Part shown: positions 1 through 10,829 of the stretch, piece after piece
How the letters are laid out: every line of letters starts with the position of its first letter
Position numbering within the stretch: the first letter of the stretch is position 1
NCBI GenBank assembly: GCA_004335835.1
Contig: RWJK01001761.1
Span: 15,996-58,623, forward strand
Origin: Scenedesmus sp. ARA3
Taxonomy: Eukaryota; Chlorophyta; Chlorophyceae; Sphaeropleales; Scenedesmaceae
DNA length: 42,628 nt
Reading direction: 5' to 3'
The notes under the pieces: generated by a model
The model's input: the letters and a program-made list of their open reading frames with translations, nothing else
Database searches by the model: none
Told to the model about the DNA's origin: nothing
Position numbers and translations under genes: made by a program

Positions 1-95
1 CACACACCACATGCAATGTTATGCACACACACCACATGCAATGTTATGCACACACACCACATGCAATGTTATGCACACACACACCACATGCAGCG
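1..95. repeat. 25-bp tandem repeat at the window edge
   Basis: Three exact copies of a 25-base unit (CA-rich, containing ATGCAATGTTATGCA) lie at 1-25, 26-50 and 51-75. A partial CA-expanded copy follows to about 95. The array continues off the left edge, so its full length is unknown. It is non-coding; the short reading frames through it are an artefact of the repeat. Confidence 0.85.
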
Positions 96-1044
96 CAGCT
101 GGCAGTGTGCAGCACTGCCAATGAGCCATTACATTTCAAGCAAGACTGGCAAAAGCTTCAGCTGCTGCCACCTCACAATACTGCCACAGACAAGGCTGTC
201 TTACCACGCAGCACTAATGGAGCCCATGTGGCGCGATGTGAAAGCAAGGTGTGCGTGATGCTGCATGCACTGCAAATACATACGAGGCCTGTGCTGTGAA
301 GCACCGTGTACTAGGAGTACAGTACTACCGCTTCAGCTGCTCAGCATCCCGCCAGGCAGTCAAGTGCACCAAGAATGCATCAGCCTGTAACACGCTAAGC
401 AATGCATGCTGCTGCAGGCAGGCCACCTGAGGTTTCTGCACTGCTGCCTAGCAGGCTGCTGGGCTATGGAGCAACAATGTGCAACAAATGTTCACCAATG
501 CACAGCGGCAGCAGGCACATGTCTGCACACAGCACCACAGCCAACAAATGCACGACCCTGGGTCAAGTGCGCGGACCTGCTTCCTACTAAATATGCAGCA
601 TCAGAACAAAAGGCAGGCTGCGCTTGTAGCAAGCGGCAACGGGCCACCTTTCATTATGCGCATAATACGCCACAGCGTAGCCTGAGAAGCAGCGGGCATG
701 CACACGCAATGTGCTGCTGCACTAGTGGCATGTGCACGTCCTTCAAGATCAGGCCCGCTCATTGACTTTTGTCCATAAGTAACAAGCCATAACAAACAGC
801 TGCTGCCAAGACCATCTCACCAAGCACACTACCATTACTGCAGGGACCCGACCTGTGTCATAATATGGCATCACACCTTCGTCCTGCTTAGCCCTGCGTC
901 ATCCTTGCAACAGCTCCTTGCTCGACAGCGCCTCTCAGTTCCAGCAAGCTTGGCTGCCATCAAACAGCAGCAGCCATCCAAATGTACAGCCATCAGCCGA
1001 CAAGCAAACACTACCAGCAAGGCAAACAGCGACTTCAAACCGGC
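96..1044. other. Non-coding flank, probably the 3' side of gene 1
   Basis: No convincing exon is visible. The frames open here are Cys/His/Thr/Ser-rich with no recognisable domain. The stretch lies downstream of the minus-strand gene ending at 1045 and may include its 3' untranslated region. A TGTAA poly(A)-type signal on the minus strand (TTACA on plus) lies at 129-133, about 910 bases beyond the stop, too far to be assigned confidently. Confidence 0.5.
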
Positions 1045-3063
1045 TCAGCGCCCGCCCACATCTGTCAGCTTCACATCCTCAGCGCGCAACCGAGGGCTAG
1101 GGGCCAGCGCCTGCTTGCCCACAGCAGTCTTCAGGTCCTGCACATCCTGGGCGCTGCCGCGGTCCCTGGCCCACTCACTCAAGCCAAGGCTGCTGCCGGA
1201 TGAGGCCGTCACTGCAGACTCAGCAACAGAGGAGCCTGTGCCTGCGGCGCCAGCACCACCAGCAGCATTACCAGCATTACCAGCAGCAGTGCTACTGCCA
1301 GTGGCACCGCCCTGACCTGCATTGCTGCCGGCAGCACCGCTGCTGCTGGTGCCAGTGCCAGCAGCAGCGGTACCTGCACCAGCACCAGCAGCAGCACCAG
1401 TGCCAGCAGCACCATCCAGCAAAGTCCGGCCAGTGCTCGTGCTGCGCATGCTGCTGCCGCTGCTGCTGCGGCTGACTGCACTTGCCCCCACTACTGGCGG
1501 CAGCAGCAGCAGCAGCAGCTTGCGCGCTGCCTTGCGGCGGCCGCCCACCCCGCTGCTGCTGGCCTGCTGCGGGCCCACCACCTGGTCAATGGTCAACTGA
1601 GGGGTGGCCTGTGCCCTGTTGCTGAAGCCGCCACCCACAATAGCTGTGACAGCCGCCACATCCGTGTCAGGCGCCTGGCGTGCCCAGGACGCCAGCCCCT
1701 CCACCTGGCTCGCTGTCAAATTGTCGCGCTGCTGCAGCGCCCTACGCGCTGCACTACCAGCAGCAGGGTGCACTGCCACAGCTGCTGGCCGTCCAGCTGT
1801 GACATGTGGACCAGCTGTGACATGTGGACCAGCTGTGACATGTGGACCAGCTGTGACATGTGGACCAGCTGTGACATGTGGACCAGCTGTGACATGTGGA
1901 CCAGCTGTGACATGTGGACCGCTGCCATCAGCACCCTGCTGCTGCTGCTGCTGCTGCTTCTGGTTTGCTGTCTGCTGTGTATGCCGGCCGCGCATTGTCA
2001 ACTGCCGCAAGTGCTGCCACAGCAGCCGCCGCTTTGCTCCCGCTGCTGTGCAGGAGCTGTCTGTGAAGAGGTCACACAGCTTCACCGAGCTGGCCTCGCT
2101 GCTGTCGCTGATTGATGGGTTGCGCCTGCCGCCAGTGAGCTCCTGCAGGTCTGGCGCAACGCTAGGGTTGCTGCGCATGTAGGCGGACAGCCCAGTGCTT
2201 GATGATGATGCTGACCTGGAGGGCGAGGCGGCTGCCTGCAGGAGTGATGCAGTGAGGTGCCTGCTGCTGCCTGCAGCGCTGGCGGGGGTGCTGGCTATTG
2301 AGCTGGCATCCCCACTGCTGCTGCTGCTGCTGTCGGTGAGCAGTATCCTCCTGCCGCTGGGCTCTGGTGGGAAGAGGTCACTCAGCTTGATGTTCACCTG
2401 CAACACAGCAGGGTTGCAAGACGGATACAGTTACACGTTGTCTGATGTATGCTTTCTGCAAGCGCACGCAAGGGCCTTGTGAGCTGTGTGAGCCTGTGCT
2501 GGTCAGAAAACGTGCTGCACACAACACAGGTACTCCTGCAGGCTGCCCAGCCGTGCAATAGCTGTTGCCGACAGACTCACCACTACAGGTGGCAGGCCTC
2601 TGTCGTCTGGCCGCTTGTTAGCTGAGCTGTTGCTGCCGCTGCTGCGGTTGGGTGGCGGCACAGGAGGCAGCGCCACCCTCACCCCCCCGGAGCCATCAGC
2701 TGAGACGTCAATGTTGGCCAGCAGCTCCTGCAGTGTCACGTCACGCGCTGCAGGAGGCAGCCCAGGCGGCTGCAGCAAGCGCCGCGATGCGCTGAGGTGT
2801 TTGACGCCACCCGGCTGCAAGCTCCAGGGCGGGATAGCTGCAGCTGCTGTGCTGGCACTGAGCCCTGTTGGAGGTTGCTGGATCACAGCAAGTGTCTGGG
2901 CTTCCGCGTGCAGACGGACTTGACCAGCGTCATCCGAGGACAAGGCGACTGCCCTCGAAGGAATGAGGATGCCATGAGCAGGTGCCCACAACAGGGGCCA
3001 GACCAGCAGCAACAGAAGCGTCCGCAGCCCCAGCACACCTCTAAGTGCTGACGGTTGAAGCAT
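1045..3063 (-). CDS. Secreted low-complexity protein, unknown function (2 exons)
   Basis: Not recognised. Exon 1 runs from ATG at 3063 down to about 2521 and exon 2 from about 2397 to the TGA at 1045 (about 631 aa). The acceptor (TGTTGCAG before 2397) is good. The donor is uncertain because only a weak GTGCAG at 2520 keeps phase 0, so the junction could be a few codons off. The N-terminus is a clear signal peptide: Arg, then a Leu-rich core at residues 16-27, then Ala-Pro-Ala-His-Gly. The rest is Ser/Ala/Gly-rich with no cysteine pattern. Short motifs of the form V-x-L-x-D/E-L (VTLQELL, VNIKLSDLF, SVKLCDLF, VKLTDV) recur along the chain. Seven identical GPHVTA repeats lie in exon 2. A polyQ tract precedes them and a Leu run follows. 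It is divergent from the gene starting at 4078. A cell-wall or secreted matrix protein is possible, but nothing proves it. Confidence 0.6.
1793..1918 (-). repeat. Perfect 7 x 18-bp coding minisatellite
   Basis: Seven identical 18-base units start at 1793, 1811, 1829, 1847, 1865, 1883 and 1901. Read on the minus strand in the frame of gene 1 they encode a hexapeptide repeat (Gly-Pro-His-Val-Thr-Ala). The unit length is a multiple of three, so copy-number change keeps the frame. Absence of any base difference between copies implies recent expansion or homogenisation. Confidence 0.95.
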
Positions 3064-4077
3064 GAGCTAGTTGAAACAGTCTGTGATAGATGTTGCGGCA
3101 ATCAGCCTCCCATGCTGCGTATGCATGCATGCAAGCGCAACATGAAATTCACGAAAGGAGCAAGAATCCGTAGAAACAGAGAGCTTTGGAGCAGCATGCG
3201 TTGAAGTAGGTTTGATGTAGGCGAAGTGATTTTTTCTGGTCCTGCGTTCGCTTATTTGCTTCTCTGTTATACGATCGTGCACCCGCTCCGGCGATTGTTG
3301 TCGGAGCAGTTGACGAACCATAAAAAGGTCCAGGCACTCAATCTTGCAGCAGAAATACATGGAAGGTAATATCACTCAACCTTTGCACCAATTTGCAAGG
3401 GCGGGTTGTGCTGCGCAGAGTGGCACCGGTCGGCGTGCTGAGCTGCAGCTGCCTGACTAGAGCTGATGATGCAGCTGCATGCAGTGCTGTCGATTTACAA
3501 ACAGACGACACGTCTCAGTGTGTAACCAAGCAAGCCACCAGATTTAGTCTGGATTTAAGCGCGGCATGGCAGCAAGTTCAGCACTAAAACTGGCTCATGT
3601 CTACCGCGACAAATGCCAGCTGGCTGCAGGTTCACAGGTTCCAATGGCTGGTTACTAGGGTGGGGGCAGACCGGCCAGATTGCGATAAAATGTTAATGAT
3701 CCAACTAATTGCGAGCTGGCACACGTAGCACACATGCTAGCTGAGCTGCGGTTTCGCTGGTTGCGGCGCAGCGCTGCAGCAGCAGATGCACCGCAGACTT
3801 GCAGTGGGACATTGCTGCTACGCTTCAGAAGGCAGGACAATAAAGGTAGATGATAATATCATGCCGATTTCCGTACATCCGCTGACACCCCATCTGTCAT
3901 ATGACGGTGTTTCAATTCCTGCACCCCCAGACCAAGGTTCCAGGAATGCAACAAAGAAGCGCAGTTGTGGCTTGGTCAAACACGAAAGCGGAATATGATT
4001 TATCAGAACGCTGTTTGATTTGCACAGGACAGTTTGATGGGTAGCACGCCTCCGTGACCTCCAGATCGTTTGTCTCA
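3064..4077. promoter_or_regulatory. Divergent intergenic region between genes 1 and 2
   Basis: About 1 kb separates the start codons of two divergent genes, so both promoters and both 5' leaders should lie here. The base composition is visibly more AT-rich than the flanking exons. AT-rich stretches that could act as core promoter elements include CATAAAAAGG near 3319, GATAAAATG near 3683 and ACAATAAAGG near 3837. None can be assigned to a transcription start from sequence alone. No additional coding exon was seen. Confidence 0.45.
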
Positions 4078-7000
4078 ATGCATGCATGTACACTTGAACG
4101 CAATGCAAATGGCACACGTAGCTTTGCTACGTCTTCTTTACTGTCACGACCCGGCTGCAGCACTCTCAGCCACGGTGTGGTGCGATCCCGGTATCCACGC
4201 ACGACAGCCCTAGCCGTGGCAGCAAGCCACGTAGCGCCAGGGGACGTGATCAAGGCGCATGTTTCGACTCTACTGGCTGCTACGGTAGCCTTCAATGCTC
4301 TGTTGTCTCCGTTGGCGCTCGCTGGGCCTCTTGACTCGTCCAGCATCAACGACGTCAGCAGCAGTAGAACTTCCACCATTTCATCTGCAGCACAGGAGCT
4401 CTCCCAAGCAACCGCTGAAAGCTTTGAACCTGGCGTGTTAGTTGCAGACGTTGCAGACGTAGCAGATGGGGCAGCCGAGCCACAGCAACAGCAGCAGCAG
4501 CAGCCACAGCAGCAAACACAGCAGCAACAGCAGCAAACACAGCAGCAGCAGCAGTGGTGGCAGGCAGATGAAGGCAACTGGCTGGAACTCACTAGCCCCA
4601 CAGAGCTGCTGTCGTTCATCAGTGCAGTGCAGCCGCCGCCTGCATGGCCTGCCCTGGCTGACGGCCCAGCCCCCAAGCTGAAGCTCATCGAGTTCTATGC
4701 CAGGTGGTGTGGCGCATGTGCAGCAGCAGCACCAGGCATGGCAGCAGCAGCAAGCGAGCCGCAGCTGCAGGCGTCGGCCACGTTTGCGCGCGTCAACGTG
4801 GACCGGGTGAAGCCGCTGATGAAGCAGCTGGGCATCTCCAGGTGAGTGGGGGCGTGCTGTTGATGTGTGTGCTGCACTGCAATGGTTCGTTAAAAACAAT
4901 GAGCACAGATGTTAGCCGGCATTACTTGAAATGAAGATAGACGAAGCAGGGAATGACGAATGCTATGTTTTGCAAGTACAGCAACAGGTTCGCCATGTTT
5001 GCAAGTACAAGGACATGCGGTCCACTTCAGTGCACGATTTCCTTGATTGCTTCACTCCACCACATGCTCTAAACACCCCATCAAGGCTGGCAGCAGCAAA
5101 GCTACAGGGGCTGAATGCTGCTGCTGCCTGGGCTCCTGCTCTGCTGAGCGAGCAGCGTCCTATTGCTCAACAGCACCCAGGCGTTACTCCACGTTTGTTT
5201 CATTCTGCTGTTGCCACGCGCTGTGATCGTCTGTTTGGCATCCCTCCCCTCGTCCCTGTGTCATTACTGGCCATCTTCGGCACGCCCCAGGTAGCCTGAT
5301 GGCTGCAGGATCCAACTGTGTTGCTGCTGGCGCCACACACTGCCATGCCACCTTTTGCCAGTGCGCCAAACTCGCTGCCAGCGGTCTGTAACATGTAAAA
5401 GGACAAATGTATACGGTTCGAGAATTCCGAAGGACCATCGACGTGTGCCACTTGACGCATATGCCGCAGGATCCCCACTGTGATGCTGCTGGCCCCGGAT
5501 GGACGGCTGCTGGACACCTTCAGGGCCTCAGGCGAAGCTGCAAGAGATGCAATCCTACAGCACAGCCAGGCGCTGGCGCGGGCACGCGCAGAGGGCCAGC
5601 CGCCAGCAGCAGCAGCGCCGCCGGCTGTGCCGCCGCCGCCTGCGCCGGAGCAGCAGGGCGAGGAGGAGGTGCCCCTGGACGGCAGCAACGGCAGCAACGG
5701 CACAAGCGCTGGCAGCAGCAGCAGTGGTGTTACTGGCAGTGAGGCGAAGGAAGCCTGCGGGCTGACACCCGAGCCAGCCTGCACCGCACCGCCTCAGCCT
5801 GCTGCTGGGCCTGCAGCACAGCCCGGTAGCAGCGCTGCAGAGGCCACAGCATCTGCTGCTGCTGCGTTGCAGCAGGCCAAGCAGCAGTTCCTGGCGCAGT
5901 ATGGTGCTGGCTACGGGTATGGCGGCTGGCTGGATGCGCACTATGAGGCGGAGGTGGGGGCGCGGCTGGGGCAGGGCCACCACTACCTGGACTACACAGG
6001 TGCGCGCTGCAGCTGGCGCGGCAGCAGTGATGGCACTGCTGCTGCTGCTGCTGCTGGGGCTGGTGGTGGTGCTGCTGGTGTGGTGCTGATGATGTCAGCA
6101 TGCCTCATGCACCACGCTGGTGCTGTGCGCTCTAGTCTGCTGGTGGCTTCTTCTACTTGCATTCCTGGTGCTGTGCATGGTGGCAGGGCAACAGTGGTGA
6201 CTTCTGCGCAGCGGCAATGTCATCGCATGTCGCGCGCTGCATGTTTATGCGCTGTGCTCTGCATCAACTTTTCTGCCTGCCTGCCTCACCCTCTGCCTGC
6301 CTGTGCTTTCTGCGTGCTGCCATCAGGTGCTGCGCTGTACCCCTCATCACTTCTGCAGTCAGTCTATGCTGACCTGCTCGCAAAAACCTATGGCAACCCA
6401 CACTCGGCAGCAGCAGCCAGCACCTCTCATGAGGCCCTGAGCAGCGGCGCTGCCAGTGGCGGCAGCAGCAGCAGCAGCAGCAGCAGCAGCGGCACGCGCG
6501 TGGGCCCTGCTGCTGCCTCGGAGGCTGTGATGGAGCAGGCAGCACTGGCTGTGCTATCACACTTGAATGCAGACCCTGCTGAGTACCAAGTCGTGTTCAC
6601 CAGGTGCGTTGCCTGGCTTTGCTGCTTTGGAATCAGTGGCAACACTGCAGGCTTTTGATGCTGGTGCGTATGGTGCTTGGCTGTTGCGTTGCGTATGGCA
6701 GTTGCTCCCAATTTGTAGGTGGTCTTAGCTGTGCATGCTTGTGCGCTGCTGCTGCTGCTGCAGGTCTGCCACAGAAGCGCTCAAGCTGGTGGGGGAGCTG
6801 TTTCCCTGGACAGCCGCTGGCAGCAGCAGCAGCGGCAGTGGTGGCACTACACCATCTGAGGCCGACATGCTCAGCAATCAGCATCAGAAGGAGGGCTTGG
6901 CAGCAGGTCCAACTAGCAGCAGCAGCAACAGCAGCAGCAGTGGCAGCAGCTTCATCTACACACGCTCCAACCACAACAGCGTTTTGGGTGTGGGTGCCTA

Positions 7001-7232
7001 TGCTGCTGCTGCGGGCGCAGAGCTGATGCCCCTGACAGACCAGCAGATGGCTGACTGGATGGCAGCAGCAGCAGCAGCAGCAGCACAGCCACAGCAGCAG
7101 CAGCCACAGCAGCAATTGCAGGGAGGTGCTTCACAGGGCAGCAGGTGGCAGTTGCCCTGGCAGGCAAAGCAACAGGATATGCAGCCACAGGCTCCAGCTC
7201 AATCTGATCAGCAGCAGCCTGTCAATGAACAT

Positions 7233-7263
<31 letters not shown>

Positions 7264-9517
7264 GGCCGCGATACCACCTGATAGCCTACCCTGCACAGGA
7301 CAACTATGCTGGGGTGGTGTACCCGCTAGACTACATCAACAAGGTGGGCAGGCTTGCTTTGATGACAGGACATTACATCACAATGCATTGCAACATGGCA
7401 ACATGGCACATGACGGACAACATCCACATGCTGAAGGCTGACAACTGCCTCAAGCATTATTCCATGAAGCTGATACGCCGCTTCCGAGCGTGCTTCCTGC
7501 ACCCTATAGCAGCACCATGCACACCACGTGCTACAGGCCGGCAACGGAGCCTTCTCATCTCTGGCCTACCTTGCACCTTGTGGCCCCCTGGAATCACTGC
7601 ACGTTCCCTGCCATCCTGAACACCACACCCTCCTCCTGCTCCTCCTGCTGCTGCTGCTGCTGTTGCTGCCAGGCGCACGCCGCATCCACCGCTACCGACC
7701 GCTACCTGGTGCTGCTGGACGCCGCCGCCTTCCTGCCCAGCCACCCGCTGGACCTCAGCGTCCACCCGGCTGACTTTGTGGCTGCCTCCTTCTACAAGCT
7801 GTTTGGCTACCCCACGGGGCTGGGCGCACTGGTGCTGCGCAGCGAGCTGGTGCCAGCGCTGCGCAAGGTGCGGCAGCGTGTGCGGCTGAGCTCTTTATGT
7901 GCAGCACAATGTCTCTGCTTGACTGGTGAGAGGCAGCATGCGTGCACTGCCGCAGAGGTGAGGGTGGCTTGCGCATCCATGCACAACCATCCAGCAGCTG
8001 CAACGCACCAGCTCAGCAGTCCCCACTGCTGAGGCCCGCCCACCTGCTGTGTGTCCACTGCCCTCAGGTGTACTTTGGTGGCGGCAGCGTGGCGCTGGCC
8101 ACCCCTGAGGGCTGCTGGCACGTGGCCAAGTGCGACCCGGGTGCAGCGCTCAGCGACGGCACGCCCAACTACCTGGGCGCTGCTGCACTGAGCCTGGCCT
8201 ATGACAGCTGGGACAGCAGGGGAGGCATGCAGGTGGGTCACAGCAGATGACTAGCAGCAGCATTGTATGTTGTTGCCTGGCTGCTTCAAAGCCATTTTGA
8301 TGCTGGCCTACGACAGCTGGGACAGCAGGGGAGGAGTGCAGGTGGGTTACAACAGACGACTAGCAGCAGCATTGTATGTTGCTGCCTGGCTGCTGCAAAG
8401 CCATTTTGACGCTGGCCTATGACAGCTGGGACAGCAGGGGAGGCATGCAGGTGGGGTGATTGGTCAAGTGGCAGCGGCTGCAGGCAGTGAGCCAGCACAG
8501 CAGCAACAGCAGGAGCAGAGGCAGGTGGGCATGCTTTCAGCAGCGAATGCAGGGGTGACCGGCTTGCGTTGTTGCGGGAGCAGCGCTGGTATTGCATGCG
8601 TCATGTGCTCTGCCTGCTGCTGCTCACTGCTGCAGGCTGTGGAGGAGCACACGCAGGCGCTGCGCTCCTGGCTGTACGAGCAGCTGTCAAGCCTGCAGCA
8701 CTCAAACGGCACGCCCCTGCTGCAGGTACATGGCAGACACGCCCAAGAGCAGCAGCAGCAGGGTGGCCAGGTGCTGCAGGGGGCCATTTTCAACTTCCAG
8801 GTGCTGCAGCCTGATGGTAGCCCGCTGAGCTTCAGCAGGGTGGAGCGGCAGGCTGCTGCTGCAGGCATAGACCTGCGCAGCGGCTGCGTGTGCAACCCAG
8901 GTACGAAGATAAGATGTGTGAGGGTCACGCAAGGATGTCTGTTAGTTCCTCAGTAGTGCATGCGGTGGATCTGGCCAAGCGTGTGCAGATGCAGCGGGTA
9001 CGCTGGCTGGCTGCTGTGCTTCACTTCACACATACGTCAGCAGCGTCCCCACACCAAGAAAAGCGCCAGCAGCAGCAGTGACACATCGTTCCCACATCAC
9101 CAAGCCCTTGCTGCTACTGAGAAGGTACCCCTCTTTGCCACCCTCCGTGCTGCTGCAGGCGCGTGTTATGACTCGCTGGGGCTGTCAGCAGGTGAGGTTC
9201 AGGGCTTGGCTGGACTCAAGGAGGGCTGCGGCGACGGTATGGACTTCATCACAGTGCTGCGGCCTGCTGAATCAAGCAACAACAGCACCCCTGCTGCTGC
9301 TGCTGCTACGCTTGGGGGCGTGGCGGCAGGACGCGCCGACACCGGCAGCAGCAGCAGCGGCAGTGGCGCAGTATCAGGGCAGCAGCAGCAGCAGCAGCAG
9401 CAGCAGCTGGTGGAGGTGCAAGTGCCGCTAGGCAGCGTGCGGGCGTCGCTGGGCTGGGCCTCCACGTTTGAGGATGCGTACGCGCTGGAGCAGTTCCTGA
9501 AGGGATACCTGCAGTGA
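4078..9517 (+). CDS. Thioredoxin-like / molybdenum cofactor sulfurase-like fusion protein
   Basis: Exons: 4078-4841, 5470-5999, 6327-6603, 6764-7343, 7673-7867, 8068-8232, 8636-8900, 9159-9517. They close to 1044 aa with consistent phases. Residues 1-90 look like a plastid leader followed by a hydrophobic segment ending Leu-Ala-Leu-Ala-Gly, as in thylakoid-directed proteins. After a polyQ linker comes a thioredoxin-like fold (about 195-275) with WCGAC at 210-214 and the cis-Pro strand IPTVMLLAPDG. A low-complexity linker of about 110 aa leads to a NifS/MOCOS-type aminotransferase class V domain (about 393-1044). Its marks are YLDYTGAALYP, YGNPHS, TRSNHNSVLG, PLP-ring Asp733 (LLDAAAFL), Schiff-base Lys759 (FYKLFGYPTG), YFGGGSV, and the Cys loop GCVCNPGAC (C921, C923, C928). 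No C-terminal MOSC domain follows, so it resembles the desulfurase half of ABA3/MOCOS. Predicted activity is cysteine desulfuration or a related PLP reaction, with the attached thioredoxin as possible reductant; this role is inferred. Confidence 0.88.
8194..8455 (+). repeat. 109-bp tandem repeat carrying a triplicated splice donor
   Basis: The last 39 bases of exon 6 of the fusion gene plus the first 70 bases of its intron are repeated. Copies begin at 8194, 8303 and 8412 (period 109); the third is truncated after the donor. Each copy retains the exon-end sequence and a GTGGG donor (real donor at 8233, copies near 8342 and 8451). Differences among copies are mostly single bases, so the duplication is fairly recent. 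Confidence 0.92.
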
Positions 9518-10829
9518 ACGGCACTGTTGGCAGTACATGGCGGGTTCAACGTTGTGTGGGATGGCTGATGCACGCTGCTGTGCGGGGGCGCCGTGGTGCC
9601 CTCGGGTGTGTGTGAAGTTTGCTCAATGGTGAGTGCTATGCTTGCCACTGAAATACTGGCAGTGAGCGGCACTGCTGGCAGGGGTATGTCTTGAGTGTGA
9701 TTGCTCTCCCTTGGTACGTTGCATGCCGCTGCATTGACTGTGTGTGATGTTGTATGGGATGATGCATGCGTGTTGCTGTATGGGTATACCTAGCTGCAGT
9801 CAGTTGTGCAGGTGGTGGGACACACAGTGCGTGGGGGCAGTGTCGAACGTTGTGCATTAGGGTGCAGGAGCATGTGGCAGCAGCATGCCAGTGTGTAGAT
9901 AGTGTTGATGATGCACGTCATTGAATGACGCCACGGCAGGTGACAGCAGGTTCATGGTCTGTTGCTTGCTGCCCGCCATGCAGCCCTGCCATGGCCCCAT
10001 CATGAGCCAGTGGCTCACCTCAGCTTTGCTTGCCACCCATTGCTGTTGGTGATATGCATGTCTTGGTGCAGCATCTCTTTGTGCATTGACAGTAGCTGTA
10101 GGTGTTGTTCACCAACTACTTGGCAGGCCAACTGCACAGACAGATAGGCACGGCATGCACGTAGGGCTAGGTAGCGCTATAGCCTGCTGTACAGTGCAGG
10201 TTGGCAACCGCTATCTGCAGATTGTAGCAGTCGTTCATTGTACTTCAGAGTTACTGTTATTGTTTTATCGCGTTGCTGAGGAGCTGCAGAGTTGCCTTTC
10301 TTTATGAAGCTGGCACTGCCAGTTGAACTGCCGCACCTGGCACCAGGTACCAGCACAATCTGGCTTTGCCAGCTGGGCAATGCATCGTAGGTCAAGTAGA
10401 CGTGCTTTTCTTATTTTATTGATTGTAGTATTGATTGCTGGGTGTGTGCAAGGCATCAAGCCTTCACCAGCTGTTTGAGTGTGTCAAAGTTTTGAGGTGA
10501 CTTTGAGTGTGCCTGTGATGCAGATCACATGCATGACAGGATCGGGGCTATAATTAATAATTGCGAGTCTCGCTTTGTTGCTGGCTTGCGCGAGTGTTAC
10601 CGGCTGAACACCATGGCAGAACCGCGGTGACGTGTCTGACGTGGACACGGTCGACAACAGCATTTACCTCTGCCTACATGCTGTTTGTGTCGCACGACAA
10701 TCACCTATCATTCAATCAACTGCCCATTGACCACCGAAAGCCCCGTGTCCCACAGGCTTTGCACTGCAAAGTTGCAGCTATCCGCTCTACTCTCAGTTCG
10801 TCTTCAACTGTGCTCTAACAACGTTCGAG
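9518..10829. other. Intergenic: 3' flank of the fusion gene and promoter/leader of gene 3
   Basis: No exon is supported. A 22-base segment at the end of the preceding coding sequence (9512-9533, containing its stop codon) recurs with two mismatches at 9660-9681. No TGTAA signal was found close downstream of 9517. The right half is more AT-rich and contains a TATAAT at 10549. Short upstream ATGs (10613, five codons; 10678, ending at 10818) precede the chosen start of gene 3 and would be upstream ORFs if transcription starts near 10580. Confidence 0.5.
10549..10554 (+). promoter_or_regulatory. Possible TATA element of gene 3
   Basis: A TATAATTAATAATT stretch stands out from its GC-richer surroundings about 280 bases before the proposed ATG at 10830. 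The position is compatible with a core promoter element and a leader of about 250 bases, but a transcript start has not been shown. Confidence 0.3.

Noticed and set aside
406..765. 119-codon open frame in the left flank
   Set aside because: Cys/His/Ala-rich simple sequence near CA-rich repeats, overlapping other equally open frames, without domain or good start context.
5400..5460. tRNA-like GGTTCGAG string in intron 1 of the fusion gene
   Set aside because: No matching acceptor stem, D-arm or anticodon arm could be built around it.
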